Below are positions 17,995-26,870 of a stretch of 55,673 nt of DNA, piece by piece. Each line of letters opens with the position of its first letter. Within the stretch, counting starts at the first letter, position 1. The stretch comes from DATAVB01 sp040414495 (GTDB lineage: Bacteria > Actinomycetota > Actinomycetes > Mycobacteriales > QHCD01). Under the pieces are notes generated by a model. It ran no database searches and was not told the origin of the DNA. It saw nothing but the letters and a program-made list of their open reading frames with translations. Both the position numbers and the translations under genes were made by a program. Location of the stretch: NCBI GenBank assembly GCA_040414495.1, contig JBEDUI010000269.1, positions 1 to 55,673 on the forward strand, given 5' to 3'.

Positions 17995-18990
17995 GTGGTG
18001 GACATGCCTGGCATGGGCATGCACGGCCGTCCGCCACTGACCTGGTCCAGTGCGTTCAGCCAGTGGATGTTCTCGCCCGTCATTACGGCCGTGCTGCTGG
18101 TCATCGCGGCGCTGTATGGCTGGGGCGTGCTGCGGTCGTACCGACGCCGCGGCCGGTCCTGGCCGGTGTCGCGGATCGCCGCGTTCTATGGCGGTCTGGC
18201 CGTGGTGGCGGTCGCGACGCAGAGCAGCATCGGGGTGTACGAGCACGACCTGTTCTGGGTGCACATGATCCAGCACCTGGCGTTGATCATGCTGGCACCG
18301 GCGCTGCTGGTCACCGGTCGGGCCTGGATGCTGTTGATGCATGTCGGCAGCCCGCCGGTGCACCGGGTGACCAAGCGGGCGTTGCGGTCGGCCCCGGTCG
18401 CGGTATTGACCAACCCGATTACGGCCGCCGCGATCTATACGGTCACCGTGCTCATCACCCACCTGACCGGCTTCATGGACACGTTGATGTCCAGCCCGGC
18501 GGCGCATGGCGGCGAACAGCTGCTTTATTTGTTGGCCGGCTATCTGTATTTCCTGCCGGTGTTCGGGGACGAGCCGATCCGCTGGCGGCTGTCGTATCCG
18601 ATGAAGATCGCGCTGCTCGTGGTCAGCATGCCGGTCGACACGTTCACCGGCGTGGCGCTGATGCAGACCAAGGGTTCGCTGTACGGCATGCCAGCGCACG
18701 ACATTCACAACGGCGGGGCGGTCATGTGGATCGGCGGCGACTTCCTGATGTTCGTCGCGATCCTGGTGGTGTTCGCGTTCTGGGCCCAGCACGACACGGT
18801 CCGCGGCGCGGCCCGGCGCGGGTGGCTGGAGGCGGCGCGGGCGTCGGCGTTCACCGAGCGGACCGGACCCGTGCCCGCCGCCGCGGGTCGTGCGGCACCC
18901 AAGCCGCCGGATCTGGATAACGACGACGAGCAGTTGGCCGCGTACAACTCCTGGCTGGCCAAGCTGAACGACAACAGCGGCAAGTCCTAA
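17995..18990 (+). CDS. caa3-type cytochrome c oxidase assembly protein (CtaG family)
   Basis: A 331-aa polytopic membrane protein with about seven transmembrane segments, of the caa3_CtaG family that helps mature the copper centres of cytochrome oxidase. Conserved His positions are seen in LFWVHMIQHLALIMLAPALL and in MPAHDIHNGGAVMWIGGD. The first residues carry a Met/His stretch (MPGMGMHG). The C-terminal ~60 residues are a hydrophilic cytoplasmic tail. The start is GTG 17995, with GTG 17998 and ATG 18004 as near alternatives. It lies divergent from merR-trxA across the palindrome and at the head of a copper-handling region. Confidence 0.9.
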   Translation: MVDMPGMGMHGRPPLTWSSAFSQWMFSPVITAVLLVIAALYGWGVLRSYRRRGRSWPVSRIAAFYGGLAVVAVATQSSIGVYEHDLFWVHMIQHLALIMLAPALLVTGRAWMLLMHVGSPPVHRVTKRALRSAPVAVLTNPITAAAIYTVTVLITHLTGFMDTLMSSPAAHGGEQLLYLLAGYLYFLPVFGDEPIRWRLSYPMKIALLVVSMPVDTFTGVALMQTKGSLYGMPAHDIHNGGAVMWIGGDFLMFVAILVVFAFWAQHDTVRGAARRGWLEAARASAFTERTGPVPAAAGRAAPKPPDLDNDDEQLAAYNSWLAKLNDNSGKS

Positions 18991-19186
18991 TTCCGTATTC
19001 ATTTTCTGGCGGCGGAATTCGGATCCGCCTGTGGCTACGGGGAGTCCGCTATTTCCGCGCGGGCGCGGGTTAACGGGCGCTTATCAGAACATGAAATACA
19101 GAGCGGCTCCTTCGCTCTGGATTCGGCGTGGATCGAACTGGTCTAACGTGGCCGGCGTCGGATAGAACTCACATAAAGGAGAAATC

Positions 19187-20275
19187 GTGCGGAAGACCGC
19201 GTTGATCATCGCGCCGCTGGCGGCACTGGCGACCGCGGTGGCGCCCACCGCGACGGCGAACGGGCAGCAGCCGCACTCGAGCACGTCACTCGGCTGCCCG
19301 CCCTCGGCGCTTCCGCTCGGGTTCAGCGACGCGTTGGACAAGGCCACGCCGGGCGGAGTCACCGTTGGCGGCCTGTCCTCCATCGCATACGACAAGCGCC
19401 AGCACGCCTACGTGTCCTCAGTAGACAACCACGGCAACGACCCGGCGCGGCTGTGGTTCTATCGCGACCTGGCCCACCCGAGCATCGTCGGCGATCCGCT
19501 GGTGCTGCGCCGGCCCGACGGCACCGCGTACAACGGGGATGACTCGGACTACGAGGGCCTGGGCATTCTGCCCGACGGCGACTACCTGGTCAGCTCGGAG
19601 ACCGAGCCGTCGATCCGGATCTTCGGCCACGACGGCGTGCAGCGCGGGTCGCTGCCGGTGCCCGCTCGTTTCGACGTCGCGCCGGCCGGGGAGGCCACCG
19701 ACAACGCGACCCTGGAAGGGTTGTCGATTTCGCCGTCAGGTCGCTACATCTACGCCTCGATGGAGGGCACGCTCTCCGGCGACGCCCCGGCCAGTGGCGA
19801 GGCGCGGTACCGCCGCATCCTCGTTTACAAACAGCACGGTCACGACTACCAGTTGGACAAGCAGGTCGGGTACGAGGTCGACCCGGGCATGCGGATCGCC
19901 GACGCCGCCGCGTACGACGACGGCAGCGTGCTGGTGCTGGAGGCCGCGTTCTCCACCGACATCGGCAACACGATCAAGCTGTACGCGGTGACCGGCGCCG
20001 ACCATGCCCCGGACGTGAGCAACGTGCCGAACCTGTCGCAGGCGCCGGCCGGCGACGTACTACGCAAACACCTCGTCTCCGATGTGACCAAGTGCCCGTC
20101 GCTTGGCGCCACGAACAAGGAGACCCAGGTCAACCCGTTGATGGATAACTACGAAGGCCTCTACGTACATGAGTACGGTCCGACTCACCTGGCCCAGGTG
20201 ACGTTGATCAGCGATGACAACTTCAGCGCGACCCAGACCACTCGGGTGCTGGACCTGCTGGCCCACTTGCCCTGA
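19187..20275 (+). CDS. secreted esterase-like phytase-domain protein
   Basis: A 362-aa exported protein with a Sec signal peptide (MRKTALIIAPLAALATAVAPTATA). The mature part has the pattern of the esterase-like activity of phytase family, a predicted beta-propeller: GGLSSIAYDKRQHAYVSSVD, a DSDYEGLGILPDGDYLVSSE segment, TLEGLSISPSGRYIYASMEG, and a final NYEGLYV. Substrates of this family are poorly known; phosphate esters are possible. GTG at 19187 has a strong AAAGGAG at 19175-19181. It is the only gene between CtaG and the leftward copper genes and ends 4 bp before the PCuAC gene. Confidence 0.85.
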   Translation: MRKTALIIAPLAALATAVAPTATANGQQPHSSTSLGCPPSALPLGFSDALDKATPGGVTVGGLSSIAYDKRQHAYVSSVDNHGNDPARLWFYRDLAHPSIVGDPLVLRRPDGTAYNGDDSDYEGLGILPDGDYLVSSETEPSIRIFGHDGVQRGSLPVPARFDVAPAGEATDNATLEGLSISPSGRYIYASMEGTLSGDAPASGEARYRRILVYKQHGHDYQLDKQVGYEVDPGMRIADAAAYDDGSVLVLEAAFSTDIGNTIKLYAVTGADHAPDVSNVPNLSQAPAGDVLRKHLVSDVTKCPSLGATNKETQVNPLMDNYEGLYVHEYGPTHLAQVTLISDDNFSATQTTRVLDLLAHLP

Positions 20276-20279
20276 GGCG

Positions 20280-20816
20280 TCAGTGGTTCATGTCCATGCC
20301 GGGCATCTGGCCCATGAGGCCGGCCGGTGAGGTGATCGGCACCTGCATCGTCAACCGGCCCGCCCGGGCGAAGACCAGCGTCAGGTCGAGCTGACCGCCG
20401 CGCTTCAGGCCGGGCTTCGGGTGCTCGATCATCAGGTGCATCCCGCCCGGCTTCATGGTCACCGTCCGGCCGGGCGGGATCGGGATGCTACGCAACGGCA
20501 CCATGCCCTCGGTCCCGCCGCTGGCGACGTCCCGGTGCAGGCTCATCGAGGTACCGACCGGAGTGCTGGCCCGCAGGAGTGTGTCGGCGACCTTGCCGGC
20601 GTTGTGGACGGTGACGTACGCGGCGGCGATGTCGGGCGAGGCGGGCTCGGGTACGTAGGCCGCGCTGATCGTCAACGAACCGATCTGCCCGGTGCCGCCG
20701 AGTTGGGCCGGCGTGCTGGCGGTGGGTTTGCTGGCCGCATCGGTGTGGCTGCCGCAGCCGGCCAGCACCCCGACCGCGAGCAGCCCTGCCGCGACCGATC
20801 CGGCGACCCGCTTCAC
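20280..20816 (-). CDS. copper chaperone PCu(A)C lipoprotein
   Basis: A 178-aa lipoprotein with lipobox LAGC (signal ~20 residues), anchored on the outer face of the membrane. It carries the full PCuAC copper motif: H followed by ten residues and M (HRDVASGGTEGM), then 21 residues to HLM. In other bacteria PCu(A)C delivers Cu(I) to the Cu(A) site of cytochrome c oxidase. The C-terminal GQMPGMDMNH adds a further Met/His cluster. The start overlaps the end of the ycnI-like gene by 4 bp, making a copper operon with the CopCD fusion. Confidence 0.93.
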   Translation of the reverse strand: MKRVAGSVAAGLLAVGVLAGCGSHTDAASKPTASTPAQLGGTGQIGSLTISAAYVPEPASPDIAAAYVTVHNAGKVADTLLRASTPVGTSMSLHRDVASGGTEGMVPLRSIPIPPGRTVTMKPGGMHLMIEHPKPGLKRGGQLDLTLVFARAGRLTMQVPITSPAGLMGQMPGMDMNH

Positions 20817-21544
20817 GAGTGACCATCCGGGCGGCGCAGCCGTACCACTCCCAGTCCGACTGCCACCACGGCGATGATCAACGCTGTGACCGCGACGGCC
20901 AGGCTGGCGGTCTGCGACGAACCATGCGACGAGGAACTCGTATTGCTCATGCCCGGCATCGAGCTCACCGATGCGTCAGCGCTTTTCGTGGGCGCTGCGG
21001 CGATCGACAGGCTCGGCGCCGGATGGTCCGGCTCGGGCGCACCCGGCGCGGCGACCTCGATCCAGGACACGACCGAGCCGTTGCTGTACGTCTGCCGGGC
21101 CGGGAAGGTCAGCGTTCCGTTCTTGGGCAAGGGCCCGGCCGACACCGAGAAGTCGTCGTACTCCCCCGGCCCGATGCCCTGGCCCGACTTGGCCGTCCAC
21201 GTGATCGCGCTGACGACCGAGTCGACCGAGCCGTCGCTGGTGGTCAACGGCTTGGCCAGCTTCTGGTTGGTGACCTGGAAGGTCCAGCCCGGATGCGGTT
21301 TGACCGAGACGCTGGCTAGCGGATTGTCGGTCGGGAAATTCACCTGCACCTTGACGGTGGAGGCGTCGTTGCGTTCGGTCGGCACCCGGAACGTCAGCTC
21401 GGCGTAGCCGCCGGGCGCGGCGTCGGCCGAGTGGACCGTGACATGGGCCGAGGCCGGCAGCACCCCGATCGCGGTCGCGGTGAGGATGGCGCCGCACAAT
21501 ACGGCGGCTCGGGCGGCGTTACGCAACGCAAAGCTCCTGATCAT
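20813..21544 (-). CDS. YcnI-family copper-binding membrane protein (DUF1775)
   Basis: A 243-aa exported protein. A signal peptide ends near ASA, so the mature protein starts His-Val-Thr-Val; this N-terminal His is the copper ligand in characterised YcnI proteins. The DUF1775 core continues with GGYAELTFRVPTERNDAST and PHPGWTFQV. A Ser/Thr-rich stalk with SMPGMSNTSSSSHG leads to a C-terminal transmembrane helix (LAVAVTALIIAVVAVGLGVV) and a short basic tail. It begins directly after the CopCD stop codon (21545) and overlaps the PCuAC gene by 4 bp. Confidence 0.93.
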   Translation of the reverse strand: MIRSFALRNAARAAVLCGAILTATAIGVLPASAHVTVHSADAAPGGYAELTFRVPTERNDASTVKVQVNFPTDNPLASVSVKPHPGWTFQVTNQKLAKPLTTSDGSVDSVVSAITWTAKSGQGIGPGEYDDFSVSAGPLPKNGTLTFPARQTYSNGSVVSWIEVAAPGAPEPDHPAPSLSIAAAPTKSADASVSSMPGMSNTSSSSHGSSQTASLAVAVTALIIAVVAVGLGVVRLRRPDGHS

Positions 21545-24055
21545 TTAGTGGATTGGTACAGCGAGTCGGAACGCGGTGGCATCGATCGGCGAGGTCTGCA
21601 CGGTGACGTCGAGGAACCAGTCGCCAGCCCGGGCCAGCTCCGCCTGCCCGGTGATCGGCCCGTTCTTCGGCACCCGGAACGTCACCGGCAGCGGGCCGAT
21701 GTCGGCCGCCGGCAGCGACAGCGACGCGGTCACCTTCTGCACCGGCAGCGGCCCGCCACCAGGTCGGCGGACCTGCAGGCTCAACGACACCGCGCCGGGT
21801 CGGGCCGGTTTCACGGTCAGCTGGACCCGGGTCTGCTGGGTCTGGGCCGAGGTCGAGTACGAGGCCGAGTTCGAGCCAGGCCCGACCGGCTGGGTTTCCT
21901 TCGCCTGCGCGGTGTTGACCAGGATTGTGGTCAGTACGAGTACGGCCACGCCGATCACCACCTCGCCGGCCAGGCCGCGACGTAGTGCACGCAGCTGATG
22001 CGGCGGCGGCTCGGTCTCGGTGGGCGGCTGGAGCGCCGGTGGCGCATCCGGCCCGCCGGCCGGAACGGTCTGCGGCGCCCGGGCTGAGATTCGGGCTGGG
22101 CGCCGCGTCTGCCCGGCGGTGACGTACTGCCGGGTGACCCAGCGCCGGGCCGCGTTCCCCAGCCCGAGCAGCACCACGACGCAGGCGATCTTGGCCACCA
22201 GGAGCCGGCCGTACACCGTATCGGTGAGTGCCGACCAGGAGCCGACGTTGCGCCAGGCCTGGTACGTCCCGCTCACCACGATCGCCAGCACCGCGCCGAA
22301 CGCGAGCTGCGAGAACCGGGGCAACACGACACCCAACTCCGCGGTACGCCGGGTCAGGCACACCACCACGAGCACCAGACCGCCGAGCCAACAGCCCATC
22401 GCGGCCAGATGCACCACGTCCGAGAACATGGTCAGCGGGACCTGGTTGCCGGTGTCGGCGTGCCCGGCCAGCCCGAACGTCACCAGCACCCCGATGTCCG
22501 CCGCACCGAGGGCGGCGAGAATCCAGTACAGCGGACGTCGCAACGCGGCCGCGAGCAGGAACCCGATCACGACCAGCAGCCCGACCCGGACACTGAGCGC
22601 CGCGCCGTACCGGGCCCCGAACGTATCGGCCAGCAGGCTGCCGTCGAAGACGTGCGTGATACCCCGGCCGGCGCCGTACGGACCCTCCAACAGCAACCCG
22701 ATGGCGGTGCCGACCGCGAGCAGCGCAAGGCCGGACCAGACCAGCAGCCGAACCCGCCGCTCAGTCCGCCCAGCCGGCCAGAACGCGAACAGCACCGCGA
22801 CCGTACCCAGCCCGAGCACCACACCGGCGTAGGCCAACAGGCGCCCGGCGCCGAGCAGGATCCCGACCAGGCGGCTACCGCCGGATTCGCCGCTGACCGT
22901 CCCGGCGACCGTACTGGGATGCCCGATCGAGAAGGTGAATCCGCCCGAGACCGGATGCGAATCGGCCGACACGACCCGCCAGGTCACGGTGTACGTGCCG
23001 GCGTGCAGGCCAGAACGCAACGCGACGTGCACGTTGGGGCCGTTGCCGATCGGTTTGCCGCTATCGACGCGGTGCAGGTGGTCGTCGAAGACCCGCAGGC
23101 TGTCCGACTCGACCGTCACCGGCTCGCCGAATCCCAGCGACACCTGGCGAGGTGCCGTATTCACGACACCACCGTCGACCGGGCTGGTCGACTCGAGTAC
23201 GGCGTGGGCCGAGGCGGGCCGTTCCCCGATCGCGAGCACACCCACCACGCCGGCGAGCAGGATCAACGCCGCGACCTTGCCCGGGATGTGCCGGGCGGCC
23301 GGCGGGTCCGGCCGGACCGCGCGCAGCGGCTGGAACCGGGGCGCCGGCGGCGAATCGGCCGACACCCCCTCCGGCGCGCTGACCCGCTCGCCGGAGGGGG
23401 TGCCCGGTTCGCCCTCGGCTCGCGCCACCGCCCACAGCAGCAGCCAGCCCACCACGAGCAGCACGTGCTGGGTCTCGTGCAGCGTGCCGATGCTGCCGTC
23501 GATGATGTCGATCAGCGCGGCCGCCACGATCGCCAGCGCGACGATCCCGGCGATCGGCACCATGCCGCGGGCCCGCCCGGGCCGCAGCGCCGCGAACCCG
23601 AACCCCACCGCCAACGCGGCGTTGAACGCGATCAGCTCGTGGTCCATGTGCTGCATGCCCGACATGCCGGCCATACCGCCGTGGTCGAGCCCGAGTAACA
23701 GACCGGTCAACACCAACTGCGCAAGCGCGACCAGTGCGAGCCCGGCCCGCAGCGTCAGCCGGCGGCGACGGGTGGTGCGGACCCGGGCCCGTTCGGCCAG
23801 CACCACGGCCAGCAGGGCCTCGTCATCGCCGGGCGTCAGTCCGGCCGGCGTGACCCGGACCCGGCGGGTGACCCGATGGGCCTGCTCCCGCCAGGCCTGA
23901 CAGTCGGCGCACCCGGCCAGATGTTCGTCGAGCACGGCCGGCGAGCAGCCCGGCGACTCGTCGTCGAGCTGCGCCGAGATCGCCTCGCGTACCTCATCGC
24001 AGGACAGCACGTGTCGATGGTCGCTTGCCGCCGCGACGCGGTTCCCGGCGGCCAT
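21545..24055 (-). CDS. zinc-finger anti-sigma-like domain fused to CopC-CopD copper protein
   Basis: An 836-aa membrane protein. Residues 19-52 form a zf-HC2/ZAS motif (C19, H45-x3-C49-x2-C52) as in zinc anti-sigma factors. Then come transmembrane helices flanking a Met/His-rich loop (DHGGMAGMSGMQHMDHE, ~124-140) and more membrane helices to ~210. A CopC domain starts at H284 (ASAHAVLESTSP) with a second ligand H367 (ADSHPVSGG). The CopD membrane domain (~395-660) follows, then a cytoplasmic loop, another helix and a C-terminal YtkA-like beta domain. CopC-CopD imports or binds copper. No sigma-factor gene is adjacent. First gene of the copper operon. Confidence 0.88.
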   Translation of the reverse strand: MAAGNRVAAASDHRHVLSCDEVREAISAQLDDESPGCSPAVLDEHLAGCADCQAWREQAHRVTRRVRVTPAGLTPGDDEALLAVVLAERARVRTTRRRRLTLRAGLALVALAQLVLTGLLLGLDHGGMAGMSGMQHMDHELIAFNAALAVGFGFAALRPGRARGMVPIAGIVALAIVAAALIDIIDGSIGTLHETQHVLLVVGWLLLWAVARAEGEPGTPSGERVSAPEGVSADSPPAPRFQPLRAVRPDPPAARHIPGKVAALILLAGVVGVLAIGERPASAHAVLESTSPVDGGVVNTAPRQVSLGFGEPVTVESDSLRVFDDHLHRVDSGKPIGNGPNVHVALRSGLHAGTYTVTWRVVSADSHPVSGGFTFSIGHPSTVAGTVSGESGGSRLVGILLGAGRLLAYAGVVLGLGTVAVLFAFWPAGRTERRVRLLVWSGLALLAVGTAIGLLLEGPYGAGRGITHVFDGSLLADTFGARYGAALSVRVGLLVVIGFLLAAALRRPLYWILAALGAADIGVLVTFGLAGHADTGNQVPLTMFSDVVHLAAMGCWLGGLVLVVVCLTRRTAELGVVLPRFSQLAFGAVLAIVVSGTYQAWRNVGSWSALTDTVYGRLLVAKIACVVVLLGLGNAARRWVTRQYVTAGQTRRPARISARAPQTVPAGGPDAPPALQPPTETEPPPHQLRALRRGLAGEVVIGVAVLVLTTILVNTAQAKETQPVGPGSNSASYSTSAQTQQTRVQLTVKPARPGAVSLSLQVRRPGGGPLPVQKVTASLSLPAADIGPLPVTFRVPKNGPITGQAELARAGDWFLDVTVQTSPIDATAFRLAVPIH

Positions 24056-24123
24056 GACCGGGGAACGGAAACAGTACGGCCGCGCTCGCGTTTATCTACA
24101 GAGTTCAACCAACTGGAGGTTTG

Positions 24124-24567
24124 ATGACCACGAAGGAACAGCCCACCGAGTCCGGTCAGGAATGGGTCGCGGAGCACGCCCGTCGCTACCTAGCCACCGA
24201 TGGCGCCGACGGTCACGACTGGCGGAACGGTGCGCCGACCCTGCTGCTCACGGTCCGCGGCCGCAGTTCCGGCAAGCTGCGTCGGACCGTCCTGATCTAC
24301 GGCCAGGACGGCGACCGCTATCTGGTGGTCGCCTCGTACGGCGGCGCCCCGGAGCACCCGCAGTGGTACCGCAACCTGACCGCCAACCCGAACGTCGAGG
24401 TACAGGTGCGCGACCAGGTCTTCCCGGCCACCGCGCGGACCGCCAGCCCGGAGGAGCGGGCCCGGCTCTGGCCGACCATGACCGCAGTGTGGCCGGACTA
24501 CGACGAGTACCAGACCAAGACGGACCGGGAAATCCCGATCGTGATCTTGGAACGTACCGAGTCCTGA
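24124..24567 (+). CDS. nitroreductase/deazaflavin (F420)-dependent oxidoreductase, DDN family
   Basis: A 147-aa small split-barrel flavoprotein-like enzyme of the nitroreductase/deazaflavin-dependent family. Typical strings are LLLTVRGRSSGKLRRTVLIYG, VVASYGGAPEHPQWYRNL and NPNVEVQV, the last two lining the deazaflavin pocket in Ddn. It probably uses reduced F420 to reduce unknown cytosolic substrates. ATG 24124 has GGAGG at 24115-24119; a TTG just before is too close to it. It is divergent from the CopCD fusion gene and ends 3 bp from the convergent MocR gene. Confidence 0.9.
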   Translation: MTTKEQPTESGQEWVAEHARRYLATDGADGHDWRNGAPTLLLTVRGRSSGKLRRTVLIYGQDGDRYLVVASYGGAPEHPQWYRNLTANPNVEVQVRDQVFPATARTASPEERARLWPTMTAVWPDYDEYQTKTDREIPIVILERTES

Positions 24568-24570
24568 CCC

Positions 24571-26001
24571 TCAGGCGATGTGCACGCTCGGCTCAGCTCG
24601 TCCACCGCGGAAGACCTCCAGGTGCGCGCGGGAGAGCCGGGCGACCGCCAGGGCCAGTTCGTCCGGGCTCAGCGTGTACGGGATACGCAGGTAGTGCTCC
24701 ATCGATGCGGCGGTGCCGAACCGCGGCCCGGGCGCGACGATCACGCCGTGGCGCAGTGCGGCGGCAGCGAGGGCGGTGCTGATCGCCGCCTCCAGCCGTA
24801 CCCACAGCGCCATCCCGCCGCCGGGCGACCGGAACGACCAGTCCGGCAACGTCTCGTGCAGCGCCGCGATGAGCGCGTCGCGACGAGCGGTGAGCTCGAG
24901 TCGCCGTTGCACGAGCGGACTGTCGGCGTCCTTCAGCAGTTCGCAGGCAAGGAGCTGTTCGAACACCGGCTGCGAGTGGTCGACGATCGCCCGGAGCTCG
25001 GAGAGCCGCCGGATCAGCGGCGCCCCGGCCCGGATCCAGCCGATCCGTAGCCCGCCCCAGTACGGCTTGGACATCGAGCCCAGGCAGATGACCCGGTCGC
25101 CGCCCTCGAAGCTGGCCAGGGGCGCCGACACGCCCCCGTCGAACCCGAGCTCGGTGAACGACTCGTCGGAGATCAGGTAGGTCCCGGTCCGGCCGGCGGA
25201 AGCGACCAGCGCGGCCCGGGTCGCATCGGGCATCAGCCGGCCGGTCGGGTTCTGGTAGTCCGGGATCAGGTAGACCAGAGCTGGGTTGGCCTGGCGCATG
25301 GTGTCGGTGAACAGCTCGACGTCCCAGTCGGCGTCGCCCAGACCGACCGGTACGGCCCGCGCCCCGCTGCCAACCACCGCCGCGAAGGCGTTCGGATACG
25401 TCGGGCATTCGATCAGCACTCGCTCACCGGGCCGGGACAACAGCCGCAGTAACAGATCCCAGGCGTGCTGGCCGCCGTTGGTGACCAGAATTTCCTCGGC
25501 GCTGGTCGGCAGCCCGCGTCGGCGGTACGTGCCGGCGATCGTCTCCCGCAGCTCGCCCAGTCCCCGCGCCTCGTAGCCCAGCCCGGTCGCGTACCGCGGC
25601 AGCAGCTCGACGGCGGCGCGGGCCGCTCGGTCGAGGGCCGGCTGTGGCGCTGGCATGGACGCCACGGCCAGATCGAGCACGCCGTCGCGGGAGGGACTCG
25701 GTACCCAGCCCATCCGTCCGCCGACCGGCTCGCCGTCCGGCAGGGTGACAACACTGCCCGAGCCGCGCCGGCTACGCAGATAACCCTCGGTTCGCAGCCG
25801 TTCGTACGCCCCGGCCACTGTGGTCCGGCTGACCTGAAGGGTGCCGGCCAATTCCCGTTCGGCCGGCAGTCGTGCCTCGACCGGCAACCGCCCGTCCCGG
25901 ATCAGCCCGGCGATGGACTGGGCCAGTGTCTGGTACGCGCTGCCCGAGCCACGCCAGTCTCCCAGCAGCCGGCGCAATTGCAGGCCACTCACGATGCGCA
26001 T
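24571..26001 (-). CDS. MocR-type GntR/aminotransferase regulator (YczR-like)
   Basis: A 476-aa regulator. Residues ~10-80 form a GntR winged helix (YQTLAQSIAGLIRDGRLP, RLPAERELAGTLQVSRTTVAGAYERLRTEGYL). The rest is a fold-type I aminotransferase-like domain with the PLP-binding Lys in LGSMSKPYWGGLRIGW and the DYQNPTG motif. MocR proteins use PLP as effector cofactor. It is divergent from a YczE-family membrane protein, the pairing described for the YczR subgroup. ATG at 26001 has GGAGGG 5-6 nt upstream. A 36-bp interrupted inverted repeat lies in the shared promoter region. Confidence 0.92.
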   Translation of the reverse strand: MRIVSGLQLRRLLGDWRGSGSAYQTLAQSIAGLIRDGRLPVEARLPAERELAGTLQVSRTTVAGAYERLRTEGYLRSRRGSGSVVTLPDGEPVGGRMGWVPSPSRDGVLDLAVASMPAPQPALDRAARAAVELLPRYATGLGYEARGLGELRETIAGTYRRRGLPTSAEEILVTNGGQHAWDLLLRLLSRPGERVLIECPTYPNAFAAVVGSGARAVPVGLGDADWDVELFTDTMRQANPALVYLIPDYQNPTGRLMPDATRAALVASAGRTGTYLISDESFTELGFDGGVSAPLASFEGGDRVICLGSMSKPYWGGLRIGWIRAGAPLIRRLSELRAIVDHSQPVFEQLLACELLKDADSPLVQRRLELTARRDALIAALHETLPDWSFRSPGGGMALWVRLEAAISTALAAAALRHGVIVAPGPRFGTAASMEHYLRIPYTLSPDELALAVARLSRAHLEVFRGGRAEPSVHIA

Positions 26002-26025
26002 GGCACCCTCCGTCGACGAGTCGGC

Positions 26026-26061
26026 AAAAGATCAGGCCACTGATTCGCGATTGGATCTTTT
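26026..26061. promoter_or_regulatory. inverted repeat in the mocR/yczE intergenic region
   Basis: AAAAGATC (26026-26033) and GATCTTTT (26054-26061) are perfect 8-bp arms separated by 20 bp. It is a candidate MocR operator. The string CAGGCCACT at 26033-26041 also recurs at 25981-25989, giving direct repeats, which MocR proteins are known to prefer. Confidence 0.5.
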
Positions 26062-26135
26062 CGTACGAGCCAATTATCGACATTCTCCTACGTGTGTCGA
26101 GAACTCCGACCAGATTTTTGCAGACCTTGCGGAAA

Positions 26136-26870
26136 TTGGCATCATTCCGCTCCAAAATTGGCATTGAACAGGCACCGCGCCGACTGACGCAGCTGTACGT
26201 CGGCCTGGTGCTCTACGGCGTCTCGGACGCCATGTTGGTGCTGGCCGCACTCGGCTTGGACCCGTGGGACGTACTGCACCAGGGTCTGGCCCGCCGGACC
26301 GGCATCGCGATCGGCACCTGGACGATCATCGTCGGCGCGGGCGTCCTGCTGCTGTGGATCCCGCTGCGGCAATGGCCCGGCCTGGGTACCGCCAGCAACG
26401 TCGTGATCATCGGCCTGGTCGTCAACTTGACCCTGGCGTATTGGCCGGAGCCGCACGGTTGGCCGCTGCGCGCGCTCATCCTGCTGGGCGGCGTGGTGCT
26501 CAACGGGGTCGCGACCGGTTGCTACATCGGCGCCGGGCTCGGTCCCGGGCCACGTGATGGCCTGATGACCGGTCTGGTGGGGCGCCGCGGCGGCTCGATC
26601 CGGGTGATCCGGACCGGGATCGAGGTGACCGTGCTCGCGGTCGGTTGGCTGCTCGGCGGCACGGTCGGGATCGGCACGGTCGTATACGCCGTCGGCATCG
26701 GGCCGCTGGCGCACCTGTTCATTCCCCTGTTCAGCCGCGGGCTGCGCCCCACTTCTGGCACGTCGGTTTCTGGCACCCCGGTTTCTGGCACCCCGGTTTC
26801 TGGCACTCAGGCTTCTGGCACTCAGGACAAGGTCGAGAAGGAGGTCAACGCGTCATGCGTCGAGCACTGA
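26136..26870 (+). CDS. YczE/YyaS/YitT-family membrane protein with a repeat tail
   Basis: A predicted integral membrane protein of about 244 residues with five hydrophobic segments. The family phrase RRLTQLYVGLVLYGVSDAML...LGLDPWDVLHQGLA near the N-terminus and GLGPGPRDGLMTGL identify it. The function is unknown. No ATG precedes the conserved part; TTG 26136 is my choice and TTG 26127 is possible, so the exact N-terminus is uncertain. The C-terminus carries five pentapeptide repeats (S-G-T-x-x) encoded by a 15-bp minisatellite. It is divergent from the MocR gene and overlaps a small downstream ORF by 16 bp. Confidence 0.82.
   Translation: MASFRSKIGIEQAPRRLTQLYVGLVLYGVSDAMLVLAALGLDPWDVLHQGLARRTGIAIGTWTIIVGAGVLLLWIPLRQWPGLGTASNVVIIGLVVNLTLAYWPEPHGWPLRALILLGGVVLNGVATGCYIGAGLGPGPRDGLMTGLVGRRGGSIRVIRTGIEVTVLAVGWLLGGTVGIGTVVYAVGIGPLAHLFIPLFSRGLRPTSGTSVSGTPVSGTPVSGTQASGTQDKVEKEVNASCVEH
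26753..26827. repeat. 15-bp minisatellite at the 3' end of the yczE-like gene
   Basis: Five consecutive 15-bp units beginning TTCTGGCAC. Units two and three are identical (TTCTGGCACCCCGGT); unit one has CGTCGGT and units four and five have TCAGGM endings. All are in frame. Confidence 0.9.
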
